Shown: one piece after another, positions 1-8,444 of the stretch | Numbering within the stretch: the first letter of the stretch is position 1 | Layout of the letters: each line of letters opens with the position of its first letter | Notes under the pieces: model-generated | Seen by the model: the letters and a program-made list of their open reading frames with translations, nothing else | What the model was told of the DNA's origin: nothing | The model's database searches: none | Position numbers and translations under genes: made by a program | NCBI RefSeq assembly: GCF_000159695.1 | Contig: NZ_CM000955.1 | Span: forward strand, 879,473 to 943,472 | Origin: Finegoldia magna ATCC 53516 | GTDB lineage: Bacteria > Bacillota > Clostridia > Tissierellales > Peptoniphilaceae | DNA length: 64,000 nt | Reading direction: 5' to 3'

Positions 1-383
1 TTTACACAAAAATCCTTGTCTTTCAAATATTCCAAAAGTTCAGCCAAATACGTAGAAGACAATTGGAAACCAGCGTAGATGATTTCGATGCCCGATTTCT
101 CAAAATAATCGCTCATCGCATAATCAATCGCCTTAGCTCCCATATAACTTCCACCGATTCCAATGACAACTAAACAATCAGACGTTTCTCTTATCTTCTT
201 AGCACATTTTTTAATTCTCTCGAATTCTTCTCTGTCGTAATTTTTAGGCAAATCAATCCATCCTGTGAATTCCTTGCCTTCACAGGATTTATTTAAAAGC
301 TTTTCTAAAGCATTTACGGATTCTGTTCTCAAAGTATCCACAGAATTATGACTTGTCGTATTTGAAAAATCTAGCTTGAACAT
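1..383 (-). CDS. pgi: Glucose-6-phosphate isomerase, N-terminal part (runs off the left edge)
   Basis: Only the first 127 codons are in the window. The ATG is at 383 and is preceded by GGAGGAAAT. The translation contains VVIGIGGSYMGAKA at about residues 72-85, which is the glycine-rich sugar-phosphate-binding segment of bacterial phosphoglucose isomerases. The enzyme interconverts glucose 6-phosphate and fructose 6-phosphate in cytosolic glycolysis. It starts 8 bases after the stop of the upstream phosphatase gene, so the two are probably co-transcribed. The catalytic C-terminal half is not visible, so completeness cannot be judged. Confidence 0.9.
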   Translation of the reverse strand, partial: MFKLDFSNTTSHNSVDTLRTESVNALEKLLNKSCEGKEFTGWIDLPKNYDREEFERIKKCAKKIRETSDCLVVIGIGGSYMGAKAIDYAMSDYFEKSGIEIIYAGFQLSSTYLAELLEYLKDKDFCV

Positions 384-391
384 ATTTCCTC

Positions 392-1498
392 CTATAGAAC
401 CTTCAAACTCACTAGAACAATATCGTCATCCTGTTCCAAAAATCTAAAAGAATCCACCTCGTTTAACACGTATTCAATTCTTCTATCTGGAACTTTCATT
501 AAATCTCTTTTTAGTCTTTCTTCGCCGTAAAATTCGTTGTCAAATCCTCTAGTTTCAGTTATCCCATCAGTGTACATAATTAATTCATCACCACTGGAGA
601 CCAATATATCTCTCTGATCAAACCCAACTCCTTCAAACATTGGAGAGATAGGATGACCTGTAACCTTTAATTCTTCTAATTTATCATTGGAAATCAAAAA
701 TGGAATACCATTGTGGCCAGCATTTGCATATGAAAATATTTTGAGTTTTCTATCGTATAACCCATAAAAAATCGTAAAATATTTGTCTACCGACAAATTA
801 AGTTCAGTAAATGTGGTATTCAAATCCTTCAGCACTCTTTTTGGCCTAGAATCTGTAATTCTACTTACCAAATACCTCATTGTCTGTCTGATAAACATCG
901 TCAGAATAGATGCCGCAATCCCATGGCCCACAACATCTGCGATGTAAATTCCTACAAATCTTTCGTCAATATCTATGCAATCGATGATATCTCCAGACAA
1001 ATCCCTAGATGAAATATAGCTGTAATCCAAATCCAAACCGACATGCTCACCCTTACTAGGCAAAGTTTTGCTTTGAATGTGCTTGGCGAATTTGATTTCA
1101 TCCTTGATGTCCTTGTTCGCATTAATCAAATCAATCTGAGTTTTGACCTCTTTTGAAATATCTCTGAAAACCTCGACAGTACTTACCACTTCTCCATCTT
1201 TATCCATAACTGGAGAAGAAGTTATGGAATAATCCACGCCATTTATTTTTCTTTTTTCTTTGATAGTGCTGTTCAAACGGTATTTCCTATCTGCCAAACA
1301 TTTTGGGAAATCTTCGCTGTAATCCAAATAGCAATTCACTCCTATTGGATTGATAGGCATAGATTTTATCATGCTAGTATTGGCAAATATTATTACCCCA
1401 TCTTTATCTATTACTCTAACTAAATCCTTCATAGAATTTAGAACTTCGTAATCAGATCCTTTGAAATCACTAACATCTTCACTTGATTTCTTCTCCAA
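392..1498 (-). CDS. PAS-domain PP2C-type (SpoIIE/RsbU family) serine phosphatase
   Basis: This 368-residue protein starts at a TTG behind a strong GGAGGAGAT site. Residues 15-125 look like a PAS sensor domain. After a short helical linker, residues 150-365 are a PP2C/SpoIIE phosphatase with the metal-binding signatures DLSGDIID, ADVVGHGIAA, YANAGHN and MYTDGITE. Such enzymes dephosphorylate anti-sigma-factor antagonists in partner-switching stress pathways, with the PAS domain sensing a ligand or redox state. No anti-sigma factor, antagonist or sigma factor is next to it here, so the target is unknown. It lies 12 bases downstream of the RNA methyltransferase gene. Confidence 0.85.
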   Translation of the reverse strand: MEKKSSEDVSDFKGSDYEVLNSMKDLVRVIDKDGVIIFANTSMIKSMPINPIGVNCYLDYSEDFPKCLADRKYRLNSTIKEKRKINGVDYSITSSPVMDKDGEVVSTVEVFRDISKEVKTQIDLINANKDIKDEIKFAKHIQSKTLPSKGEHVGLDLDYSYISSRDLSGDIIDCIDIDERFVGIYIADVVGHGIAASILTMFIRQTMRYLVSRITDSRPKRVLKDLNTTFTELNLSVDKYFTIFYGLYDRKLKIFSYANAGHNGIPFLISNDKLEELKVTGHPISPMFEGVGFDQRDILVSSGDELIMYTDGITETRGFDNEFYGEERLKRDLMKVPDRRIEYVLNEVDSFRFLEQDDDIVLVSLKVL

Positions 1499-1510
1499 GG
1501 ATATCTCCTC

Positions 1511-2632
1511 CTATTTAGGTCTCGGACCAAAATATTGATACAAATAACACTTCATATTTCCGTTGTACATCTTTCTATTTTTAGATGCTTTTTTGCCATA
1601 AAATTTCTCAAACTCTTCGCAATCTGTGATTATATATTGTGATGCAGTCTTGAATTTCGCCATTTTAATTCCCAAATCCTTATAAATCTTCTCGGCTTCT
1701 TGTCTTTCGCCAAGCCTTTTTCCATAAGGTGGGTTAGATATTAGAACGAAGTAATTATCATTTAACACAACATTTCTGAAATCCCTCGTCACGAATCTAA
1801 TATCCTCCCTGACCCCAGCATTTTCGGCATTAGCTATCGCTTTTTCAATCGCTGAGCCGTCCACATCACTAGCGAAAATATCTATCTTTTTATCGTAATC
1901 AATGCTCTCCAAGGCTTTAGTACGCTCTTGTTTGTATGCATTGTTGAATTTATCATTAAAGTTAATAAAATCGAATTTCCTGTCAATCCCTGGTGCAATA
2001 TTTCTGAATTTTCTCGCAGCTTCTATCGCAAAAGTTCCACTACCACAGAACAAGTCCACAAGAGGTCTGTTGCTGTTTGCAAATGACAAATCGATAATTC
2101 CTGCTGCTAAGTTTTCTCTTATAGGGGCAAGAACTGAGTCCTGTCTGTAACCTCTTTTGTGAAGTCCATCTCCCGAGGTATCCAAAGTTATCGAACAAAT
2201 ATCTTTTACCAGACTAACTTCAATCCTAAATCTCCCCTTGGATTTTGAGAACCAATCCACCTTGTATTCTTTCTGAAGAGATTTAATAATCGCCTTTTCT
2301 GTAATCGATTGACAGTCTTTAATAGAAAATAATTTTGATTTGTAACTTCTGCCTTCTACAATAAAATTAGAATCCGCTTCTAAAATATCCAACCAATTTA
2401 TTTTTTCAACGCCCTTAAAAAGTTGTTCGAATGATACAGCCTTAAAATTACCCAATTCGATTAGAACTCTGTCTGCACATCTCAAATTTATATTTAATTT
2501 TGCGATATCTTTTTCATCGCCTTCAAGCATTATTCTTCCGTCGTTTACATTCAAATTCTCATAGCCCATATCCAAAAGTTGTCTTTTGACCGAGCTCTCC
2601 AAACCGAATGCGCAAGTTACTATTATTTTCAA
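1511..2632 (-). CDS. THUMP-domain class I SAM-dependent RNA methyltransferase (YpsC/RlmL-like)
   Basis: The protein has 373 residues. The N-terminal ~160 residues contain a ferredoxin-like plus THUMP RNA-binding region. The C-terminal half is a Rossmann-fold methyltransferase with the SAM loop VDLFCGSGTFAIEAA near residue 192 and the catalytic motif ISNPPYGKRLG near 298. An N/DPPY motif in this family marks methylation of an exocyclic base amine, usually m2G of 23S rRNA or tRNA. It is often annotated as an N6-adenine DNA methylase, but the THUMP domain argues for RNA. Exact target base unknown. Confidence 0.88.
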   Translation of the reverse strand: MKIIVTCAFGLESSVKRQLLDMGYENLNVNDGRIMLEGDEKDIAKLNINLRCADRVLIELGNFKAVSFEQLFKGVEKINWLDILEADSNFIVEGRSYKSKLFSIKDCQSITEKAIIKSLQKEYKVDWFSKSKGRFRIEVSLVKDICSITLDTSGDGLHKRGYRQDSVLAPIRENLAAGIIDLSFANSNRPLVDLFCGSGTFAIEAARKFRNIAPGIDRKFDFINFNDKFNNAYKQERTKALESIDYDKKIDIFASDVDGSAIEKAIANAENAGVREDIRFVTRDFRNVVLNDNYFVLISNPPYGKRLGERQEAEKIYKDLGIKMAKFKTASQYIITDCEEFEKFYGKKASKNRKMYNGNMKCYLYQYFGPRPK

Positions 2633-2727
2633 AATTATTATTCCTCCATATTACCTTCTATTTTATCATATTTTCAATGTTTTTTTTACGTTATAATAAT
2701 ATTTAACTGTAAATTTACAATAAAAAA

Positions 2728-2751
2728 ACTGCAACGAAAAATCATTGCAGT
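2728..2751 (-). terminator. Intrinsic terminator after the DUF4097 gene
   Basis: An ACTGCAA / TTGCAGT stem with a loop of about 10 bases is followed on the minus strand by a run of seven T. It sits just past the stop codon at 2763. Confidence 0.8.
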
Positions 2752-2762
2752 CTATTTAGATT

Positions 2763-3797
2763 CTAATCTACAGTAATATCTCCACTAACTGTTGCAGCAC
2801 TAATTTCGATTTCATCATTTGAGAATGATTGGTCGTGAGATTTACTGATTTTTTTCGAACTATCTTTGTAGTAACTATCGATTTGAATTTCTCCGCTAAC
2901 AGTTCTAAGTTCTATAGAACCTTTCTTTTCTTTGATATGGATATTAATATCGCTAGATACCCCTCTCACATTCAAATCTTTGTTTTCGTTCACATCGATT
3001 TCGATATCGCCACTTACGGTGTTCACTGTTATTTCTGGATTTTCAGAATTCACCTTCACATCACCGCTTACAGTATTAACGTAAATTTCTTTTTTGCATT
3101 TGGAAACTTGAACATCTCCACTTGCAGTGTTGACATTTACATTGTTCGATTGTGTAGTGATATTTACATCACCACTTGAAGTGTTGCAAGTAACATCATT
3201 ACTAATAACATCTACATTTACATCTCCACTTGCTGTGGCGATGTTTAATCCCAAATCACTGTCTTGTGGAATTTTGATAGAAATTGATTTGATGAAACTT
3301 TTTTGGAAGAATTTTTCCATTTTAACTTTGCCAAGCTTCAACACGTGATTCATATAATCTACATCTAACTTTTGTGTTTCATCAGTTGTAGTGTAAGTTA
3401 CGATTATTTTATCCAATTCGTGAGTTGACACATCTATGTCCGCATTTGATTTAACTTCAATTCTGTGGAAATCATTGTCGAATTCCAATGTTTGTTGTGA
3501 TAAATCATAGTCTTTGTCTTTAGATTGGTCAAAAATTTTGGAATTAAAGAAATCACCAATGCTATCCAAGTTAAACATACCGAATAAGTTGTTTTCTCTG
3601 ATGATTCCAGCTTCTTTACATTCGTTGAATATTTCTCTTGGATTACCTAATTCAGTTGAAATCTCTTCTTCAGTTTTTCCGTTTTCAACGCCGATTCTAA
3701 AATGTTCTTCGTAATCATTCTTGATTTCTCTGTAAGTTGTTTCGTCGACATTTCTGAAATAATAATCTAAAAGTTCCATAAATTGTTCTTTATTCAT
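2763..3797 (-). CDS. HAAS-domain plus DUF4097 beta-helix protein, partner of the PadR regulator
   Basis: The 344-residue product starts with a HAAS (DUF1700-like) helical domain at residues 1-70, with the stretch YYFRNVDETTYREIKNDYEE. Residues 100-344 are a DUF4097-type right-handed beta-helix built of repeats of the form NTxSGDVxV; I count at least seven SGD units. It has no signal peptide or clear membrane helix. The gene begins directly after the padR stop codon, and its ribosome site (GAGGAGGG) lies inside padR, so the two are translated together. Such PadR-HAAS-DUF4097 sets are common in Firmicutes and linked to envelope stress, but the molecular role is not known. Confidence 0.8.
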   Translation of the reverse strand: MNKEQFMELLDYYFRNVDETTYREIKNDYEEHFRIGVENGKTEEEISTELGNPREIFNECKEAGIIRENNLFGMFNLDSIGDFFNSKIFDQSKDKDYDLSQQTLEFDNDFHRIEVKSNADIDVSTHELDKIIVTYTTTDETQKLDVDYMNHVLKLGKVKMEKFFQKSFIKSISIKIPQDSDLGLNIATASGDVNVDVISNDVTCNTSSGDVNITTQSNNVNVNTASGDVQVSKCKKEIYVNTVSGDVKVNSENPEITVNTVSGDIEIDVNENKDLNVRGVSSDINIHIKEKKGSIELRTVSGEIQIDSYYKDSSKKISKSHDQSFSNDEIEISAATVSGDITVD

Positions 3798-4112
3798 TTA
3801 AAAACCCTCCTCTAACAAGGCCTTAACACTCTCAACTAATTTTTTATAATCTTCAAGTTGTGAGTGCAAATAAGTTTTCCCTTCGTCTGTTATCTTGTAG
3901 TATTTTCTAGATGGACCTGACTCTGATTGCTCAGTGTAATCTTCCAAGTATTTGTCGTTTTTCAATCTTCTAAGCATAGGATAAATTGTTCCTTCGCTCA
4001 TTGGTATCTTATCTTTTATCTGATCTATAATTTCGTATCCGTAGCTGTCTTGTTTAGATATAACCGATAAGACACATAATTCTAAAATCCCTTTTTTTAA
4101 TTGTGTGTTCAT
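3798..4112 (-). CDS. PadR-family transcriptional repressor
   Basis: This 104-residue protein has the PadR winged helix: KKGILELCVLSVISKQDSYG at residues 6-25, then MSEGTIYPMLRRLKNDKYLE and the wing SGPSRKYYKITDEG. These regulators bind DNA as dimers and usually control their own operon. The promoter upstream has a near-palindromic spacer that could be the operator. The ATG is preceded by AGGAGGTAAGAT. The HAAS/DUF4097 gene follows with zero spacing, so it is the probable regulated partner. Confidence 0.9.
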   Translation of the reverse strand: MNTQLKKGILELCVLSVISKQDSYGYEIIDQIKDKIPMSEGTIYPMLRRLKNDKYLEDYTEQSESGPSRKYYKITDEGKTYLHSQLEDYKKLVESVKALLEEGF

Positions 4113-4130
4113 ATCTTACCTCCTGATTAC

Positions 4131-4159
4131 ATTATAATACACAGTAGTACATATTGCAA
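4131..4159 (-). promoter_or_regulatory. padR promoter with candidate operator
   Basis: On the minus strand TTGCAA is followed by a 17-base spacer and TATAAT, about 20 bases before the padR ATG. The spacer ATGTAC-TACT-GTGTAT is an imperfect inverted repeat overlapping the polymerase site, so autorepression by PadR is plausible. The operator role is inference. Confidence 0.65.
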
Positions 4160-4180
4160 GGTATTATGCAAAGTTTTTTA

Positions 4181-5224
4181 CTATAAAAATTTTAACTGCT
4201 CAAAAGTCGTGTCGCTAAGGTTTGCAGCAGTAATCCCAAAAAGTCTGACAGGCTTTTCAATTTTAGTGTTAACCACAAGATACTTCACAATCCTGTAAAT
4301 ATCTTTGACATCACTAATGTACTCATCAAGAGTCATCGATTTTGTAATCACCGAAAAATCACTGAGTTTTATTTTAATCCTAATGGTCTTCGCTTTAATG
4401 TTTTTCTTATGAAGATCATCTGCTAATTCTTCGCTAAACTCACTTGCCTTTTTCAATAACTCATTGTAATTTTTCAAATCACGTTCAAAAGTGTACTCCA
4501 CCCCGATGGATTTTCTAATTCTCGACAAATCCAACTGTCTTTCATCAATTCCACGAATTCTATCGTAAATCACTTCGCCAAACTTCCCGAACAATTCTCT
4601 CAAATTATTTCTGGATAAATCGTACAAATCACTTACCTTTTTGATTCCGATATTATTTAGTTTCTCCTCAGATTTTCTTCCAATTCCTTGAATTTTACCC
4701 ACGTTTAAATCCATCAAGATATCTGGAATATCATCTTGCGTTATAATTTTGATTCCATGAGGCTTATTCCAATCTGACGCAAGTTTTGCAAGGCTCATGT
4801 TGTAACTTATTCCAATAGAGATAGACAATCCTGTTTTTATCCTGACATTTTCTTGGATTAGATTTGCCAGTTCTAATCTGTCCATTTTAATATGTGAAAT
4901 ATCCATGCAACCTTCATCTATACTCATCTTTTGAATTTTATTAGAGAAAGTCGACAAAACCTTGAAAACTTTCTCGCTATTTCTTCTGTATTTTTCAAAA
5001 TCAGGAGTAACTATAACTAGATTTGGAACAATCTTTTTCGCTTGAAATATCGGCATTGCAGAATGCAATCCGTACTTTCTAGCTTCGTAGTTCGCAGTAG
5101 TAATTATCCCCCTCTGACTTTTTCCACCGACAACCATTGGGACGTGTTTCAGTTTTGGATTATCCAAAATTTCACATGACGCAAAAAAAGCATCCAAATC
5201 AAAATGCAAAAAATTTAAATCCAT
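4181..5224 (-). CDS. dinB: DNA polymerase IV (Y-family translesion polymerase)
   Basis: The protein has 347 residues from the chosen ATG at 5224, which has AAAGGGG upstream and gives the normal family N-terminus MDLNFLHFDLDAFFASCE. The frame is open a further 21 codons upstream, but those fall in the repeat element and its terminator-like sequence, so I reject them. Catalytic acidic residues are in FDLDAFFAS and in SIDEGCMDIS, which replaces the commoner SIDEAYLD. A helix-hairpin-helix (GIGRKSEEKLNNIGIKKVSD) and a little-finger domain follow. It copies past DNA lesions with low fidelity. The C-terminus lacks an obvious beta-clamp-binding pentapeptide. Confidence 0.9.
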   Translation of the reverse strand: MDLNFLHFDLDAFFASCEILDNPKLKHVPMVVGGKSQRGIITTANYEARKYGLHSAMPIFQAKKIVPNLVIVTPDFEKYRRNSEKVFKVLSTFSNKIQKMSIDEGCMDISHIKMDRLELANLIQENVRIKTGLSISIGISYNMSLAKLASDWNKPHGIKIITQDDIPDILMDLNVGKIQGIGRKSEEKLNNIGIKKVSDLYDLSRNNLRELFGKFGEVIYDRIRGIDERQLDLSRIRKSIGVEYTFERDLKNYNELLKKASEFSEELADDLHKKNIKAKTIRIKIKLSDFSVITKSMTLDEYISDVKDIYRIVKYLVVNTKIEKPVRLFGITAANLSDTTFEQLKFL

Positions 5225-5243
5225 AACACACCCCTTTCTACTA

Positions 5244-5266
5244 AAAAAGCCCTCATTATTGAGAGC
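5244..5266 (-). repeat. Left copy of a 23-base direct repeat containing a terminator hairpin
   Basis: Identical over 23 bases to 5461-5483. It contains the palindrome GCTCTC-AATAAT-GAGGGC followed by T5 on the minus strand, so it has the form of a terminator, but no gene ends immediately upstream of it. With the right copy it brackets the 194-base hairpin element. Confidence 0.75.
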
Positions 5267-5460
5267 AGTTTCGATTATATCTTGCAAACCGTAATGCTAA
5301 GAACATCATACGATAAAAATTTAATTGATTTCAAATTGAAAATCTTCGTTCAAAAATCCGTCTGTTTGAGCGAATGCGAGTTACGGATTTTAGAAGATTG
5401 AAATTTAGAAATCACAAATTTTTTGAGTCCGATGTTCGTGTATGAAGGTTTGCAATGTGC
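5267..5460. repeat. Hairpin-forming intergenic element, copy 1 (MITE-like)
   Basis: The outer ends carry inverted repeats TTGCAAACC (5282-5290) and GGTTTGCAA (5447-5455), with further pairing inside (GAACATC with GATGTTC). The core at 5341-5399 is a long stem: AATCTTC with GAAGATT, and AAAATCCGT with ACGGATTTT. The loop CTGTTTGAGCGAATGCGAGT has a short GC-AAT-type palindrome. The same loop form recurs in the two elements at 40744-41174. There is no coding capacity. The element could be a mobile non-autonomous repeat or a structured RNA. Confidence 0.7.
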
Positions 5461-5483
5461 AAAAAGCCCTCATTATTGAGAGC
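5461..5483 (-). terminator. Terminator of the SH3-like gene (right copy of the 23-base repeat)
   Basis: Directly after the stop codon at 5484-5486, the minus strand reads GCTCTCAATAATGAGGGC then T5. This forms a six-pair stem with one G-U pair. It is a credible intrinsic terminator and is identical to 5244-5266. Confidence 0.8.
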
Positions 5484-6440
5484 TTAATCGTTAATTTCTA
5501 AGTTATTTGATGATATCCACGCATCGTATGATTTTAGTGAATCTGCACTTTTAATTATCGCATGACACCATACTCTTTGACCTGAATCTGGTTTTGCTTC
5601 ATAAATGTACACTTCACTTCCCATAGGAATTGAAGAAATCACTTGTGATTTATTGCTTGGTTCTTCGTAGATTTTGGCATTATCTGTAGTTACCAAATAA
5701 GTTTTACCAACTAAACGAATGCACAAATCGATAAGTCTTTTGTTATCATCAGTTTCATAACTTTCATCTTGTTTATCTGGTTGTTTTGTGCTTTCTTTTT
5801 CTTTCTTTAATTCTTCAGCTGATTCACTGGCTAGTTTTTCAGCTTTTTCTCTGGCTTCTTTTTCCTTTTTCTCAGACAATGCACGTTGTTTTTCTTCTTC
5901 TTGTTTTTTCTCATTGTATTGATTTTTAGCTTTTTCAACTTCTTTTATTTTGTCTATAACAATGGTTTCGTGTGGCATTACACGTGCGTATGAGTTTAAC
6001 ATATTCAAACTTGCATCAAAGTTGTCATCTTCTGCAAATGAATCACTTGCAATTATCACCGCTTGTGTGCTTTCTTGCAATCTTTGTTGCGCTTTTTGAT
6101 AGTTTACATTGTCTTTGTTGCTTACTTTCAAAAAACTTTTTGCTGCATCGACATACTTCATTTCCTTTAAATAATTTACGCCATAATCGTAATTATTTTT
6201 AGAGGACAAAAGTTCCACAGCTTCACGTTTTTTATCTATATAAGATCCATCGTTTGTTCTATCGTACAACTCACTATAATAATCTACAGCTTTTTGGTAA
6301 TTACCATCTACTATACATTGGTGAGCCAATTTATCTAATTTTTCTGCCTTAGAAGAATTAAAAATATTTAATCCTACAAAAGCTCCAACAAATATTACTA
6401 CAGTTATCAAAACTACAGCAATAATATTCTTCTGCTTCAT
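5484..6440 (-). CDS. Membrane-anchored TPR-like protein with C-terminal SH3-like domain
   Basis: The product has 318 residues. Residues 5-27 form a single N-terminal membrane anchor. Residues 35-165 are helical repeats resembling TPR units (YQKAVDYYSELYDR and VDAAKSFLKVS). Residues 170-225 are a very charged coiled coil rich in E and K. The last ~85 residues look like a bacterial SH3 domain (TDNAKIYEEPSNKSQVISSI). The protein is probably tethered outside the membrane, where SH3 domains often bind cell-wall peptides. No enzymatic domain is seen. It is monocistronic, with its own promoter and terminator. Confidence 0.65.
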   Translation of the reverse strand: MKQKNIIAVVLITVVIFVGAFVGLNIFNSSKAEKLDKLAHQCIVDGNYQKAVDYYSELYDRTNDGSYIDKKREAVELLSSKNNYDYGVNYLKEMKYVDAAKSFLKVSNKDNVNYQKAQQRLQESTQAVIIASDSFAEDDNFDASLNMLNSYARVMPHETIVIDKIKEVEKAKNQYNEKKQEEEKQRALSEKKEKEAREKAEKLASESAEELKKEKESTKQPDKQDESYETDDNKRLIDLCIRLVGKTYLVTTDNAKIYEEPSNKSQVISSIPMGSEVYIYEAKPDSGQRVWCHAIIKSADSLKSYDAWISSNNLEIND

Positions 6441-6458
6441 TCATTACACCTCTCTAAT

Positions 6459-6487
6459 ATTCTAATGAATAAGCTAGAATAAGTCAA
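6459..6487 (-). promoter_or_regulatory. Promoter of the SH3-like gene
   Basis: Minus strand TTGACT (6482-6487), 17-base spacer, TAGAAT (6459-6464). The start codon lies 18 bases downstream of the -10. Upstream, 6501-6529, are three phased TATTTT(T)AC units that could act as an UP element. Confidence 0.7.
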
Positions 6488-6538
6488 TAAACGAAAACGT
6501 TATATTTTACGTATTTTTACATATTTTACACAGAAAAA

Positions 6539-6564
6539 AGTGGAGTGCAAATTTACACCCCACT
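6539..6564 (-). terminator. Terminator of the opp operon
   Basis: Minus strand AGTGGGGTG pairs with CACTCCACT (one mismatch) and is followed by TTTTTT. It lies 15 bases past the oppA stop. Confidence 0.75.
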
Positions 6565-6578
6565 AACTTCAAAAACTA

Positions 6579-8432
6579 TTATTCTTTCATTGGTTGTTCT
6601 GCTGTAAGTTCGATTTCATTCCATCTGAAGTCGTCTTTGTTAAGATCTTGAACGTATCTGAAATCAAATTTTTTAACTCTCTTGTTGATTGGAGATAAAG
6701 CTTCTCTGTAAAGTGTTGGAATCAATGGTACATTGTCTTCCATTACTTTAGCAAAGTCTTTGTAAGCTTGTGCTCTTTCTTCATCAGATGTTTTACCATC
6801 AGCTATCTTATCCAATGCTTGTTGCATTTCTGGATTAGTATATCTGTAGTAGTTGAATGATGCATTCTTACTGAATAATCCTGATGGGTCAGGGTTAGTA
6901 CCTACAGCCCAAGCTCCTTGGAATACGTCAACTTCAGGGTCATCATTTTTAAGCTTGTCGTAGAATGCGTTGAATTCTATCAATCTTCCGCCTGTCAACT
7001 CAACATTCAATCCAATTTCTTTCCAGCATTGGATATAGTATGCTGACAATGGTTCTGCAATTTCTCCACCTGACATTGATGCGAATTTAATTACAAATGG
7101 TTTACCGTTTTTGTCTTCTCTTATTCCATCGTTGTCAACATCTTTGTATCCAGCTTCATCTAACAATTTTTTAGCTTTTTCTTGGTCAAAATTGTATCCT
7201 TTTAATTCAGTGTTAAAGTAATCTTTAAATATAGGAAGAACAACTGATGTAGCTTGTGATCTGTATCCTAGATAGAATTTTTCACCCACTGCGTTGTTAT
7301 CAATTGCATAACCCATTGCTTTACGTAAGTTAACATCTGCCATCTTAGCATTAGGATCTACAACAACTTCGCCTTTAGCTTTGTCCCATTTACCTAATTT
7401 AAATCCTAAGTAAGTGTAAGCCATGTCTTGTTGTCTCGCAACTTTGTATCCTTTTAATTCTGATATTTCTTTGAATGTATCTGATGGTGCTCCACCTGCG
7501 ATATAATCGTATTTACCAGATTTTAATGATGCTAAAATTTGTGAAGTAGGAACTACTTCCATTACTACCTTATCGATTTTTGCTTTTCCGCCCCAGAAGT
7601 GTTCGTTAGCACTAAATTCAACTGATTGTCCTGGTACTACATTAGAAATATAGAAAGGTCCTGCTGATTTAGGATTTTTTCTGATTGGGTCAGAAGATAT
7701 AATATCTTTTATAGCTATGTCTTTAACTTGTTCGTAGTTTGTTGGTTCGTGCCAAATACCAGCACCCCATTTAATTGAAGGTTTCCATTCTTTAAATGAA
7801 ATTTGAACTGTTTTTTCATCAATTTCTTTAACACCAGCGATGTCTTGTGTTTTTCCAGCGTGATATTCTTCCATACCAACGATGTTAATCATATCATCAT
7901 CATAACGTACACCAGGATAATCCTTGTGTCCAATGATTAGATAGTTGATGATAATGTCTTTTGCTGTTACAGGCTTTCCGTCATTCCATTTGAATGCATC
8001 TGAAAGTTTGATTGTAGCAGTCTTTGCTTTTTCATCCCATTCGAATTTTTCTGCACCAGAATCTCTCAATTCCATGCTTTCTCCAGCATTTGCTGAACCG
8101 TACATTGTAGGTCCGATAATTGTCCAGTCGAAGTTATCGTCTTGTAATGCAACATTAAATATACCTTTAAAAGGTGAATCTGTAGGAATACCTACTTTAA
8201 AAGTTCCACCTTTAATTGCTTCGCCTTCATTTTCAACAAGAACACCGCCGCCCATTTGTTCTCCGACTATGTTACCTTTATTTTCTTCGTTTGCCTTTTT
8301 ACCAGTGCTAGATTCTTGTTTAGAACCAGAATCTGATGATTTTCCGCTATCTTTATTAGATTTTCCACATCCTGTAAGTACAAATGCTAATACTAAAAAG
8401 ATTGCCAATAATGATTTAAATTTCTTTTTCAT
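6579..8432 (-). CDS. oppA: Oligopeptide ABC transporter, substrate-binding lipoprotein
   Basis: The protein has 617 residues, long for OppA (about 540). A lipoprotein signal with lipobox LTGC is at residues 19-22, followed by a serine/lysine-rich linker and then an SBP-bac-5 (family 5 extracellular solute-binding) domain. Typical features include DAFKWNDGKPVTAKD near residue 150 and the closing PLIPTLYREALSPI. It should capture peptides outside the membrane and pass them to OppBC. It is the last gene of oppD-F-B-C-A, 12 bases after oppC. An AAxEN-rich linker of about 60 residues explains part of the extra length. The true ligand range cannot be read from sequence. Confidence 0.9.
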   Translation of the reverse strand: MKKKFKSLLAIFLVLAFVLTGCGKSNKDSGKSSDSGSKQESSTGKKANEENKGNIVGEQMGGGVLVENEGEAIKGGTFKVGIPTDSPFKGIFNVALQDDNFDWTIIGPTMYGSANAGESMELRDSGAEKFEWDEKAKTATIKLSDAFKWNDGKPVTAKDIIINYLIIGHKDYPGVRYDDDMINIVGMEEYHAGKTQDIAGVKEIDEKTVQISFKEWKPSIKWGAGIWHEPTNYEQVKDIAIKDIISSDPIRKNPKSAGPFYISNVVPGQSVEFSANEHFWGGKAKIDKVVMEVVPTSQILASLKSGKYDYIAGGAPSDTFKEISELKGYKVARQQDMAYTYLGFKLGKWDKAKGEVVVDPNAKMADVNLRKAMGYAIDNNAVGEKFYLGYRSQATSVVLPIFKDYFNTELKGYNFDQEKAKKLLDEAGYKDVDNDGIREDKNGKPFVIKFASMSGGEIAEPLSAYYIQCWKEIGLNVELTGGRLIEFNAFYDKLKNDDPEVDVFQGAWAVGTNPDPSGLFSKNASFNYYRYTNPEMQQALDKIADGKTSDEERAQAYKDFAKVMEDNVPLIPTLYREALSPINKRVKKFDFRYVQDLNKDDFRWNEIELTAEQPMKE

Positions 8433-8444
8433 TATTTTTCCCCC

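Noticed and set aside
2980..3240. CRISPR-like or tandem DNA repeats
   Set aside because: The similar 30-60 base units encode the beta-helix repeats of the DUF4097 protein, in frame and diverged, and are not a DNA array.
5225..5287. Longer N-terminus for DNA polymerase IV
   Set aside because: The extra 21 codons run into the repeat hairpin, lack homology to the family and have no ribosome site, while the ATG at 5224 has one.
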